Shown here in pieces: positions 25,153 to 36,143 of a DNA stretch of 64,000 nt. Location of the stretch: the NCBI RefSeq assembly GCF_020510525.1, contig NZ_CP075188.1:2852001-2916000 (forward strand), written 5' to 3'. Made by a program: the position numbers and the translations under genes. The notes under the pieces were generated by a model. That model searched no databases. It was not told where the DNA came from and was given only the letters and a program-made list of their open reading frames with translations. The stretch is from Quatrionicoccus australiensis. GTDB lineage: Bacteria; Pseudomonadota; Gammaproteobacteria; Burkholderiales; Rhodocyclaceae. Numbering within the stretch: the first letter of the stretch is position 1; every line of letters starts with the position of its first letter.

Positions 25153-25578
25153 CTACAGGGCTTCCATCGCCCGAGCCGGCAGGGCAATCTCCAGATTGAA
25201 GCGCTCGCGCAGGCTTTTGACCAGCCAGCGCTCAGCCGTTGCCATATCCGAAAATATCTCGGTCGGATAGAAACAGAGCGGCGACTCGACATACTCGCGC
25301 GCCAGATCAATGATATCGGGCTTGCTGGCAACCAGGGCAATCAGGATGTTCGGATTGCTGGCCGAGGCCGCCTGGTCGATCGCCGCCACTTCGTGGATAT
25401 CGAATCCCGCAAAGGAAAGACTTTCCGCCGCAAGAAAGTCATTGATGACATAGCGAATCGAATCGAACTCGGGATCGCGATGCATATCGACGACCGAGTG
25501 GTAGATATCACTGCCACTCACCCGGCCGGAGAATCGTTTGATGGCTCCTTTCGGATACCAGATGATTTGGTAGCTCAT
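25153..25578 (-). CDS. SpoIIAA/STAS-like hypothetical protein
   Basis: 141 residues from the ATG at 25578; 24 further upstream codons are open but look non-coding. Alternating strands and helices (MSYQIIWYPKGAIKRFSG, RYVINDFLAAESLSF, NILIALVASKPDIIDLA) fit a STAS-like fold, and the C-terminal helix carries ATAERWLVKSL, as in SpoIIAA-like proteins. No catalytic motif. It lies 33 bp upstream of the small cysteine protein. The 153-bp gap before the next cluster (25579-25731) shows nothing I can name. Confidence 0.65.
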   Translation of the reverse strand: MSYQIIWYPKGAIKRFSGRVSGSDIYHSVVDMHRDPEFDSIRYVINDFLAAESLSFAGFDIHEVAAIDQAASASNPNILIALVASKPDIIDLAREYVESPLCFYPTEIFSDMATAERWLVKSLRERFNLEIALPARAMEAL

Positions 25579-25731
25579 CGGAATGAAGCGACGGCGAAAT
25601 TGAGAATGGTCATAGCTTAGCCGATTCCTGGCAAAAACAGAGCCGAGCAAAGAAGCTAAAACTCTTCACGGCAAGCGAAACAACATAGCAAAAACCGCCA
25701 AGTTTTATGTTAACGAACAGGTTCTCAGGTC

Positions 25732-26655
25732 TTATGGCTTGGCAATTGGCGCCAGCAGCTCCGCCTCAGTACCGAACTTCGCAACGTAGGCATTATTCAG
25801 CCCCAAGCATTCCGTCGCGGCGCAACGATCACGATATATGCACTGAAAAAAGCCGTTGCGAGCAAACTCCGGCCAGAAAGCAGGATCGATGAACAACTGC
25901 GGCTGACTATTGCGCAAAGCCCCTCTTATATCTTTCAACAGACATTCGGGAAAATGCTTCACCTCAACACCAAGATCAAGCCTACGCGCATCAAGGATGG
26001 CTGCGCGCAGGAGTGGCAAAACATCGGCATGACTTGGCAGAAGCCCCCGAACGTCACGGTCCTGCATAGGCAGATAGCACCAGAACTCAACCTGGGTCAG
26101 CCGCTGGACGGGCGCTAGGGTCGCGAGAATATCAGGGAGTTGACGAAAGTTGAGTTCACTCACCACCGTATTGGTGATGGCAACCACATGGTCGAACTCC
26201 TCCAGGTTCATCAGGCCCTGCAAGGTCTTGTCAAAAGCACCCGGCACACCAGTGATAGCATCGTGAGTTGCAGCATCAGCACCGGCGACGCTGACGAAGA
26301 ATTCATCGACGCCAGCGGCGACCAGCTCATTAAGATAACTGCGCTGGGCTAAACGCATACCGTGAGTCTGGATGCGCACATGAGAGAAGCCCGCTTCCCG
26401 GGCTTGCGCTGCCCAGCGCGGCAAATCATGGTGCAAAGTTATTTCGGCTCCGGTAAGGATCAAGCCACGCCACTGACGGCTGGCGGCGTTGTGCGCCAAG
26501 ATACGTCGCAGCTCCGCCTCGCTTTGCGGACGAAGGTATTGCATGGCATCCTCGATCATGCAATGCTGGCAACGCAAATTGCAACGAAATTCCATTGCTG
26601 CCGAGACGTAATCCTCATTGCGGTAACGCTGGAACGCCTGCTCAGAAGAAACCAT
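25732..26655 (-). CDS. Radical SAM enzyme of the giant-protein cluster
   Basis: 307 residues from the ATG at 26655 (an ATG at 26688 would add 11 residues); both starts overlap the upstream gene. The [4Fe-4S] motif is Cys25-X3-Cys29-X2-Cys32 (FRCNLRCQHC). LILTGAEITLH resembles the SAM-binding GGE strand with A in place of the second G. The C-terminal part has further cysteines (FPECLLKD, then CIYRDRCAATEC), consistent with a SPASM-like auxiliary cluster. Peptide-modifying radical SAM enzymes share this layout. Last gene of the cluster. I infer modification of the giant protein or of a small signal; the substrate is unknown. Confidence 0.85.
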   Translation of the reverse strand: MVSSEQAFQRYRNEDYVSAAMEFRCNLRCQHCMIEDAMQYLRPQSEAELRRILAHNAASRQWRGLILTGAEITLHHDLPRWAAQAREAGFSHVRIQTHGMRLAQRSYLNELVAAGVDEFFVSVAGADAATHDAITGVPGAFDKTLQGLMNLEEFDHVVAITNTVVSELNFRQLPDILATLAPVQRLTQVEFWCYLPMQDRDVRGLLPSHADVLPLLRAAILDARRLDLGVEVKHFPECLLKDIRGALRNSQPQLFIDPAFWPEFARNGFFQCIYRDRCAATECLGLNNAYVAKFGTEAELLAPIAKP

Positions 26656-27493
26656 AGCAGGCGCTCTTGGTGATAGTGAAACGGCCATTCTCTACTCGGT
26701 AGTCGAAGCCGACGTCGAAAAGTAAATGATCGAGTCGCGACTGCTCGGCGGCGACAAAGTCGATCAACGATGCGGGCCAGGCCAGCCGGCGCATGAAGCT
26801 CAAGAGCTGGACCACCGATACACGGGAAAAATAGACGCCGTCACGGTCACTTTTGTTGGCCACAACGATGGTGCGGCAATCGCAGAAATCCGGCCAGAGG
26901 ACATGCTCGGGGCGAAAACCAGGATAGTCGAGATGCATCGACGTGCGGGCCTTGGCGAGAATTTCCTTCATCTGCGTGGCGGCATCGAAAAAAAAGTAGA
27001 AGTTCTTCAGACGCGGCGGACCATTGCCGATGGCGTAACAAATTCCCGACGACACCTGGCTGCCAGGATTACCAACGTAGATATCGGCCGTATCTATCAC
27101 CACCATATCGGTAAAATGGTGCGACTGCAGGTCGAGTGAAAACATGAAATGGGGCGTGGCCTCGACGGCAGGTAGGCACCCACGCCAACGTTTCGCCAGC
27201 GCATTCAGCAGGCGCGGCAGGGAACGTGTACGACGTTCGCGTTCATAGTCATAGAAATAGAACTCCCAGCTCAAAGCGGCACCGTCGTGCTTTATTCCCC
27301 AAACGCTACGCCCCATACCAAGCCCAGCACGAATGGCAGCCACAGTTTCACGCCCGCCCCCCCCAATATCCGCAACATCAAAGGAGCGGTACAGCACATT
27401 CACCGAGCGCAACTTACCGGCCACCGGGACCACCGCCGGGTATTCCCAGAGGCAGAAATCGTAAAGCGATTCATTTGCGCTGCACAGTTCCAT
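26642..27493 (-). CDS. Unrecognised protein, giant-protein cluster
   Basis: 283 residues from the ATG at 27493; a TTG three codons earlier is possible. I recognise no family. Visible features are an acidic N-terminus (MELCSANESLYDFCLWEYP), a glycine run DIGGGGRETVAAIRAGLG (about 43-60), a beta-rich GIKHDGAALSWEFYFYDYE (about 67-85), a second beta-rich SGICYAIGNGPPRLKNFYFFFD (about 150-171), and the C-terminus TKSACYGFF. No signal peptide, membrane helix or Walker motif is evident. It starts 5 bp after the methyltransferase stop and overlaps the radical SAM start. The strand pattern weakly recalls the protein at 28533-29354. Confidence 0.75.
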   Translation of the reverse strand: MELCSANESLYDFCLWEYPAVVPVAGKLRSVNVLYRSFDVADIGGGGRETVAAIRAGLGMGRSVWGIKHDGAALSWEFYFYDYERERRTRSLPRLLNALAKRWRGCLPAVEATPHFMFSLDLQSHHFTDMVVIDTADIYVGNPGSQVSSGICYAIGNGPPRLKNFYFFFDAATQMKEILAKARTSMHLDYPGFRPEHVLWPDFCDCRTIVVANKSDRDGVYFSRVSVVQLLSFMRRLAWPASLIDFVAAEQSRLDHLLFDVGFDYRVENGRFTITKSACYGFF

Positions 27494-27498
27494 GATAT

Positions 27499-28543
27499 TC
27501 AAGAGACTTGCTTGCTTGCGACGATCAGATGAAAGGGAGTATCCAGCATGAAGCGTGTAACGGCAACATCCCCAAAACCCGCAGCGGCAAGCGCCTCACA
27601 ATACTCACCGGTTCCTCTGTAGGAACGAAAGAACAATGCCAGCGGCAGATTGCCGAAAGTGAGCGGAACCTCCTCCGCGGCATCCGCTCGCGCACGCTCG
27701 GCAATGAGCACACGGCCACCGGGCCGTAGCGCGGCATGCGCCTGGCGCAAAAAAAACCGCCATCGCCTCCTGAGGCCAGTCGTGTAGCATCGATTTGAAA
27801 CTCACGAGGTCGAAGCCACCTGGCCATGTGGCCTGCGCCGAGGTCACCGGCTCAAACCGGATGCGCGCGCCTTCCGGGCAACGCCCAACATGTACTGCAC
27901 CAAGAGCACACACGGCCGGCAGGTCGAGTACCACGGCGCGCAAGCCGGCGTGGCGACGGCAGAGCTGCAACACGAATTCACCACTGTTGCCGCCAATATC
28001 GAGCATGTTTTGATAACCAGCGAAGTCATGGCGAGCCAGTACAGCCGGAGTCTCATAGCGCGTTAGCGCTGTCGTGTAGCGGAGCCAGCGGCCGGTAGCC
28101 GCGAGGTCTTCCGGCCGCGTACTTAGAGCCTTGCCATAATCGAAAATCTCGAACAGCCTTGACTTCACCGCAAACCCCCTCTCGTCATCAAGCAATAGTC
28201 CGAAGCGCTCGAACCAGTCACCACTGACAGCCAGGGCCATATCGAGCTTGGCCATTAACAGGTCGCGATATTTCCAGGTGTGGCGGAAGGTATCGCTCAG
28301 CCCCAGCAAATCACCGGATGCTTCCAGCACATGAGCATCGAGTAATAGACGCAGCAGAAACTCAGCCGCACGCGGCTCAGCAGCCCCCATTGCCAAGACG
28401 ACGGCCTGCGGCAGCAGCGTTTCGGTCGCCAGCCGGTCAATCAGCCCTCGTTCGATAGCCGTGGCCAGAGCGCGCACGCTAACGACGTCCATCAACCAAG
28501 CATCGACCCGCAAGTAGTCGAGCTCGTTGTAGTCAGTGGACAT
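27499..28543 (-). pseudogene. SAM-dependent O-methyltransferase with a frameshift in a homopolymer
   Basis: Two reading frames join into one O-methyltransferase of the plant/acetylserotonin (PF00891) type. The first part runs from the ATG at 28543 with an N-terminal dimerisation domain, then DIGGNSGEFVLQLC and AVVLDLPAVC for SAM, and SMLHDWPQEAM. The second continues RQAHAALRPGGRVLIAERA to the stop at 27499. They are separated by a run of eight A on the plus strand (27749-27756). Seven would give one continuous frame of about 347 residues. As read, the protein would pass into about 48 wrong residues and end at 27605. Sequencing error, slippage-based switching and true decay are all possible. 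Confidence 0.78.
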
Positions 28544-29354
28544 TGCGTACACGAGCGTCGCCTGCGTCGTCCATTGGGTAATAGACACTGAGAAACTCGT
28601 CGCCGTGGCGGTCGTAACCAGAGGAAAGATGTCCTAGGCGGCGCTCACCGAGCGGGCCGAGGAAGGACGTCAACTCACTACCCAGACCGAGCGACCCGGC
28701 CACGGTCTGCAACCGCGACGCAACATCGATCAGGCGCAGGCCGCTGCCGTAAAGGTTGATGTCGTAGGAACTGCGTAGGTTGCCGTCTTCTCGAACCTCC
28801 AGATACATGGGCGATGGTGCCTGGCCAAATCCCACCTTGAGGGCTGAGCAAACCATGTCGCTCACCGGCGATGGGGAGACACCGTGGATGCGCTGCACCC
28901 GCTCTAGCATATCAGTCAAGGGCAGATCGACATGGCAGAAATAACGAGAAATGCCTCCGTCAAGCGGCCGCGCCGTATCCCATTTAAAAGCCAGGTAAAG
29001 CAGCAAGGGGATACTAGGCGGTCGGGGCTGCCGACGCGCGGCGGCAAGATTGCGGTTAAATTCGAGATAGACCTTACACCAGCGGCGCGCACCGTCCGTC
29101 TCCAACCCGACATGTAGATGGTCAGATTGTCGTAGCAAGCTAGCCACCTGCGCCTCCCACGCTGGCGGCATTGAGAAAGCACGTGCCAACTCGACAAACC
29201 GCAACCAGGCAGCAGGGGTGGCGAGAAAACCAAGCAGCAGGCGATCAGTTAGCAGTCCGGCACGAGAAATCTTCATCGACCGTTCTCGCCCCGCTAAGGG
29301 TACGCCGGCGAGCATCTCCAACAGGACGTCACTACCAAACTCGCGACCGCTCAT
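28533..29354 (-). CDS. Unrecognised protein, giant-protein cluster
   Basis: 273 residues from the ATG at 29354, which overlaps the upstream adaptor stop as ATGA; an ATG at 29381 is also open. I recognise no family. Noted segments are HLHVGLETDGARRWCKVYLEF (about 80-100, abbreviated), LLLYLAFKWDTARP, ISRYFCHVDLPLTDMLERVQ, SSYDINLYGSGLRLIDV and, near the end, LGHLSSGYDRHGDEFLSVYYP. No signal peptide or membrane helix is evident, so it is probably cytoplasmic. It overlaps the methyltransferase start by 11 bp. The tight coupling suggests work in the same pathway as the methyltransferase and radical SAM enzyme. Confidence 0.75.
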   Translation of the reverse strand: MSGREFGSDVLLEMLAGVPLAGRERSMKISRAGLLTDRLLLGFLATPAAWLRFVELARAFSMPPAWEAQVASLLRQSDHLHVGLETDGARRWCKVYLEFNRNLAAARRQPRPPSIPLLLYLAFKWDTARPLDGGISRYFCHVDLPLTDMLERVQRIHGVSPSPVSDMVCSALKVGFGQAPSPMYLEVREDGNLRSSYDINLYGSGLRLIDVASRLQTVAGSLGLGSELTSFLGPLGERRLGHLSSGYDRHGDEFLSVYYPMDDAGDARVRNVH

Positions 29355-30192
29355 TTTCCCGGCAAGATGCGCACATTGCATTTAATTCCGGCGGGAATGC
29401 GACCACCACGGTTAGGCAGTTCCAGGCGCACACCGAAGGTCCCCGAAGCGGCGTCGATCACTTTGTCGATGGCACTCACGCGGGCCTTGTAGACCCCACT
29501 AATAAGCGGTGCAAGGCGAACCTCGCCAGTCATTCCGGCGCGGATGGAACCAAACAACTCGACCGGAGCGACAACCTCCACGTTCAGGGGGTCAATCTCG
29601 GCGAGCTTCAGAATTTTGTCGTTGCTGACATGCTCGCCGGGCGACATGTAGCGCTCAACGACGACGCCGGCAAAAGGACTGCGAATGGTGCGCTGGTCGA
29701 GATTGGCAAGCTGCTGTGCCAATTCCAATTTCGCCAGTCGGGTCTGGGTCTCCAATTCATCCTTTTCATTAGCCGAGATAAGTTCCTTGCGGAACAACTC
29801 TTGGTTCCGTTCCACCTTGCGCTCGCCAAACCTGGCCTGAGCATCGCGCAGCGCGACGGTAGCCATCTCCACCGGCGACTTCAGGCGGGCAAGCACCTGA
29901 CCTTTGGTCACGAAGCTGCCGCGATCAACCAGCACCTCAGCCAGTGAGCCTTCGACGGCACTGCCCACGCTAGATACCTGGCGCGGTTCCACCATGCAGT
30001 CCATCTCGTCGCCGAGTTGCTTACCGGCATTAATGCTGCGCAGCAGGCTACGTCCATTTGCTGTTGGCAACGGAACGCCTGCCGCCCCCGCCGCGGCTGT
30101 CGCCGCTCGAGGGGGCGCGGCGGTCTGGGCAAAAGCCGAGAGGGTCGCCAGTACAAGTGGAATAACTGAAATGTAGCGAATTCTCATAGTCA

Positions 30193-30193
<1 letters not shown>
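29351..30193 (-). CDS. Periplasmic adaptor (membrane fusion) protein
   Basis: 280 residues with a cleavable signal peptide (about 1-23, VIPLVLATLSAFAQ) and no membrane anchor. After a lipoyl half-motif (VEGSLAEVLVDRGSFVTKGQVLARL) comes a helical hairpin (about 110-170, FGERKVERNQELFRKELIS) and the second lipoyl half (TIRSPFAGVVVERYMSPGEHV). A beta-barrel and membrane-proximal domain ending in RIPAGIKCNVRILPGK completes it. This is the RND/HlyD adaptor plan, but no RND or ABC pump is nearby. It starts at TAATG, overlapping the SecA-like stop, so both are likely made together. It probably links the inner-membrane parts to the TolC-type channel. Confidence 0.9.
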
Positions 30194-32179
<1,986 letters not shown>

Positions 32180-32187
<8 letters not shown>

Positions 32188-34318
32188 TAAAGGATCGCAA
32201 GAAGGCACGTCGCACACTGCGATACCACTGCCAGGCGAGAGGTTCAGGCTGCAAGGCAAAACGCACGTGAATGCGCTCGCCTACATAGGGCAGACTCTCC
32301 CCTACTGGCAGGCGGAGATCAACGAGAAAGAACTTTTGCAACGACTGATTGGCCTCGCGATAACCTGGATCGAGAACGATCTTGCCGCCCCCCTGAGCGC
32401 CAAGGATGGCACTCGGCAGTTCGTGTGTTGCTGCCGGCACCTCCCGCTCCATACGCGCAACAATCAGTGTCGCAAGGTGGTGCGTCGCACGAATCTCTAC
32501 TTCCGACGTACGCCGGCTGACCAGGTCGCCTTCGGCCTCGGGCACCACCACGCGCACATTGGCGGAGCAGCCAGTCACATAGGCCAGCACCTCGCCACGC
32601 GGCACGAAACGACCGATGGCATCAGTTGCATCCGGCATAACGAACACGCCATCACAACGGCTGGCAATGACGAGATCGTTAACGGAACGACGCGCCTCGG
32701 CCTGTGCTGCCAGAACTTCTGGCCGAAGGTCATTGACCATTTCGGCGGCCGCCCGCGTATTGGTTCGGGCGAGGTCATAGCGGGCATCGAGTTCCATAAC
32801 CTGAGCCGTCGTCAAAGCAAGATGTGCTGTCAGACTCGGATCCACAAGCCGTATCAGAGGTTGCCCAGCTTTAACCCTGGCGCCGGGATCCGCCAGCAAC
32901 TCGACGATAAAACCATCTACCGCCGGCCGCAGCACGCTCTGCTCATCAGCCCAGACCACGCCCTCGGTAAGCGTCGACGCCGGCCACGGCAGAACCAGCA
33001 GAATGAGCAGCACTAGCGCCAAGGAGGCACCACTGGCCGAAAGCGCTCGGCGCCGCTTGCGCGCCAATGTCTGGCCATAGAAAAGATGGCTTGCCATTTT
33101 GAGCAAGGGCATTACCAGCAGCCCGACTACGGCGGCAATGGCCAACACAACGCCAAACAGGAAGAACCGACTGGCCACGCCTTCGATGATGGCGACCATC
33201 ATCAACATGCGGAAGATAAACGAAGCAAGCCCGTAGCTAACCAGAATGGCGCTCTCGCGCCTGTCTCGGGCTGGAGAAGGGATTTCGGCCAACCCAAAAA
33301 CATGGTGGTTAATAAGGTAGGCAATCTGTTCACTGGCACGTTTTGCGAAATTGGGCATTTCCAGCCAGTCGGCGAGGATGTAATAACCGTCGTAGCGCAA
33401 TAGCGGATTGCCATTGATCAGCACGGTCGAAATACCAGCTACAAGAATGACATTGTATGCAACCGCACGCGCGGTACCCGGCTCCAAGGCGATCCAGGTG
33501 AACACCGCCAGTGCGGCGACGAAGAGATCCACCATCATTCCGGCTGCCCCAACCAGTATGCGGCACCTCTTGTCGGCGAAGGCCGTGGCGGCGCTGGCAT
33601 CAACGTAGGGTATGGGCATCAGCACCAGCAACATAATACCCATTTCATGAACTTCGCCGCCACGCTGGCGCGTCACCAACGCATGCCCCAACTCGTGTAA
33701 AAGCTTGATTAGGGGAAAGACTACGACAGTCAGCAACAGGTTGTCCGCCGAAAGTGCCCTGTCGACAATATTGCTCGTCAACTCCTGCCAGTGCTGCCCC
33801 GCCAGTGCCGCCGCAGCTACAACCGTTGCCAGCCAAAGCAGCCCCCCCCATCGTCCGAAAAGCCAGCGCAACCGAGGCAGCGCAGCACATAGCCACGCAT
33901 CGGGATCAACCAATGGAAAACGTAACGACAAAGGATTGGCAAAGCGTTGCCGCCAGCGCAGATTCTCATGGCGGCGTCGCCGTGCCTGAAGCTCGCTGAA
34001 ATCGGGTGCCGCGTCACTTTGTAGGACATCTGCGCGATAGAGATCGGAGAGAAGCTTTATCACTTCGGTCTGGCTCGGCATCTCCTCGCCCAAGGCTGTA
34101 CTGGCAAGGTCCCACACTTCTTGCACGCTGCGCTGACCATCCATGAAGCCAAGGATACGGTTGGCTACGACCGAAAACCGGTGGAAGCGGCCGGTTGAGT
34201 GGTTCTGTAGGACATACCAGACTTCGCCGCGATAAACGTGGCGGTGAACCTGAGCGTGGTTGCGCAGCCGCGGACGAAGCGCCGCCACGCGATACCAAGA
34301 GTCGCTGGCCATCGTCAT
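32180..34318 (-). CDS. PqqD-like / M50 metalloprotease / HlyD fusion membrane protein
   Basis: 712 residues from the ATG at 34318, just after the previous stop; a 58-codon extension would run inside the upstream gene. Domains in order: a PqqD-like winged segment (about 14-100, with RPRLRNHAQVHRHVYRGEVW and FHRFSVVANRILGFMDG); helices and an M50 site-2 protease core with HELGH (208-212) and the distal motif NGNPLLRYDGYY (302-313); more helices to about 470; then a biotinyl-lipoyl/HlyD periplasmic part (SVLRPAVDGFIVELLADPGARVKAG). PqqD-like domains bind leader peptides. M50-HlyD fusions occur in peptide export systems. I infer a receptor and possible protease for the LEPR-type N-terminus of the giant protein. 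Confidence 0.88.
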
Positions 34319-34322
34319 CGGA

Positions 34323-36143
34323 CTACATCCAAACCCACAGGGACAGGCGCAGCCAGTCGAGGAAGGAGTGCGTCCATATCCATAAAAGTTTTCGCCGGCC
34401 AGCCTCGATCTTAGCCACGCCCTCCATGCCCAGTCGCAGCCCTGGCAACGGTTCTTCCAAGTTACCCTCAACACGAACGACGCTACGCCCATCCTTGGCC
34501 GTTACCACCGGCGTCACTTGAGTCACAGTGAACCTAAAACCTCTCCCGGGCAGAGCGGCCAAGGCGAGCTCCCCCTGCTGTCCGGACGCAACAGCGGCAA
34601 TATCGGCATCCGGCACCTCGAGAACGACACGATAATGGTCGGTCGGTGAAACCTCAAATAACATCTGGCCGCGCTTGACTGCAGCACCCAGAGATTGCGA
34701 TAGATCGCCACTCACCACGACACCGGCCAAGGGGGTAACGATGCGCGCCCGCTCAAGCTGACTTGCATAGAGGGCTGCCTGCGCTTCCGCCTGCTGCATC
34801 TGCGCCAAAGCAATATTGCCAAGACCACGGTCATGCTTAGCCATAGCTTCCTCATACTGCCGGGCATACTGGCTCTGCTGACCGAGCCATTTGAAGTACT
34901 CCATCCGTATTTCTCGATCATCGAGCACGGCGAGTACATCTTCGGCGGCCACTACATCACCAGCGCGATGCGGCGCACTCGCCACGTAACCATCGAAAGG
35001 AGCAGCAAGAACCTGACGAACAGCTCCTTCAACGCTAGCAGTCGCATTTACACGGTAGTCACCATTCACCACCGCGAAAAACGCCGACACGGTCATGAAG
35101 ACTGTAGCTGCAAGCTTTCGGGCGTAGTAACGCGGCCCGGTTAGCCGGCGCAATTGGTTGTGCACCTCGTCGGTCACGCGGCTCATCAACGACCGGTCAT
35201 TGAGGCGCTTGTGCTCAAGGATGCGCGCGCACAAAGCGACAACCGCCTGACACAACTCGATGGTGGCGGTGTCAAAAACACGACCTCCACCGGATCGTTC
35301 GAAGGTAAAGGCACCGCGCACCTCGTCGGCAAGCTCGAATGGGACTGTAAGCAGGCTATCGTTGCCGAAAAGACGCGCCAGCGCTAGGTGATCACGCGGA
35401 AGAGGCCCATCATCCGCGGACGAGGGCAGGACGATAAGCGTACGCAGGTCGATCGCTTCGTCCATAGCCTGCCCGATGGCACGAATCAGGTTCATGCGAC
35501 CACCAAATTCCCCGCTATGGGAAACTGCCATCACCTTGGTTCTCAGTTTCTCGACGACACCGATACTGACACGATCACAATCAAGCCTGGTAGCCAACTC
35601 GGTCGCAAGCATCGGCGCTGCTGCGGCGAAGCGCGGCTCATTTAACGCCGAGGCAACGAGATCCAGGGTGGCAATCAGGCGTTCGCGCGTGACCTGCTCC
35701 GCCGCAGCCGCCTGCCGCTGGCGGGCAACAACGAGAGCATAGGACGCCATGTGCATGCGTTCAAGAATCGCCTTACAACCCTTCTGTGCCGCAGCAAGCT
35801 GAATCGCAACGCAGCCGAAGACCGATCCGGCGTCAGCCAATGGACAGGCCAGCAGTAGCGCGCCACCGTTTTCACTGATAATTTCGCCGTTCGTCTCGAT
35901 CGCCTGCCCGGCAGCCTGCGCCAGTTCTGGCGTCGGAGCCTCACCGGGCGGCCAGAAACCGGCCGGTGCATATTCGCCGTTCGTCGGATCGCCAAGCACC
36001 AGCACACCACGAATGGTGCCAGCGCTGCCACGGCAGAGCATGTCCAACCATGCGGCATGAAAGTCCTCTTCCGACGTCGCCTGGTCGAGATGCTCCCAAA
36101 CAGCGACGTCTTCCGCGCGTACTTGCGACACCCGTATGATCAC
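34323..36143 (-). CDS. GAF-domain HlyD-type membrane fusion protein
   Basis: 606 residues from a GTG at 36143, which overlaps the giant-gene stop as GTGA; longer frames would read back into the giant gene. The cytoplasmic part has two GAF-like segments (about 40-140 and 165-310, with VLVLGDP.NGEYAPAG and RLDCDRVSIGVVE). One membrane helix (about 343-359, AATVFMTVSAFFAVV) follows, then a periplasmic HlyD domain: a lipoyl half APFDGYVASAPHRAGDVVAAEDVLAVLDD, a helical hairpin (about 415-470), the second half ARIVTPLAGVVVSGDLSQSLGAAVKRG, and a beta-barrel. A signal-sensing module fused to an export adaptor is unusual. It probably pairs with the M50-HlyD protein and gates export. Confidence 0.87.
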   Translation of the reverse strand: MIIRVSQVRAEDVAVWEHLDQATSEEDFHAAWLDMLCRGSAGTIRGVLVLGDPTNGEYAPAGFWPPGEAPTPELAQAAGQAIETNGEIISENGGALLLACPLADAGSVFGCVAIQLAAAQKGCKAILERMHMASYALVVARQRQAAAAEQVTRERLIATLDLVASALNEPRFAAAAPMLATELATRLDCDRVSIGVVEKLRTKVMAVSHSGEFGGRMNLIRAIGQAMDEAIDLRTLIVLPSSADDGPLPRDHLALARLFGNDSLLTVPFELADEVRGAFTFERSGGGRVFDTATIELCQAVVALCARILEHKRLNDRSLMSRVTDEVHNQLRRLTGPRYYARKLAATVFMTVSAFFAVVNGDYRVNATASVEGAVRQVLAAPFDGYVASAPHRAGDVVAAEDVLAVLDDREIRMEYFKWLGQQSQYARQYEEAMAKHDRGLGNIALAQMQQAEAQAALYASQLERARIVTPLAGVVVSGDLSQSLGAAVKRGQMLFEVSPTDHYRVVLEVPDADIAAVASGQQGELALAALPGRGFRFTVTQVTPVVTAKDGRSVVRVEGNLEEPLPGLRLGMEGVAKIEAGRRKLLWIWTHSFLDWLRLSLWVWM

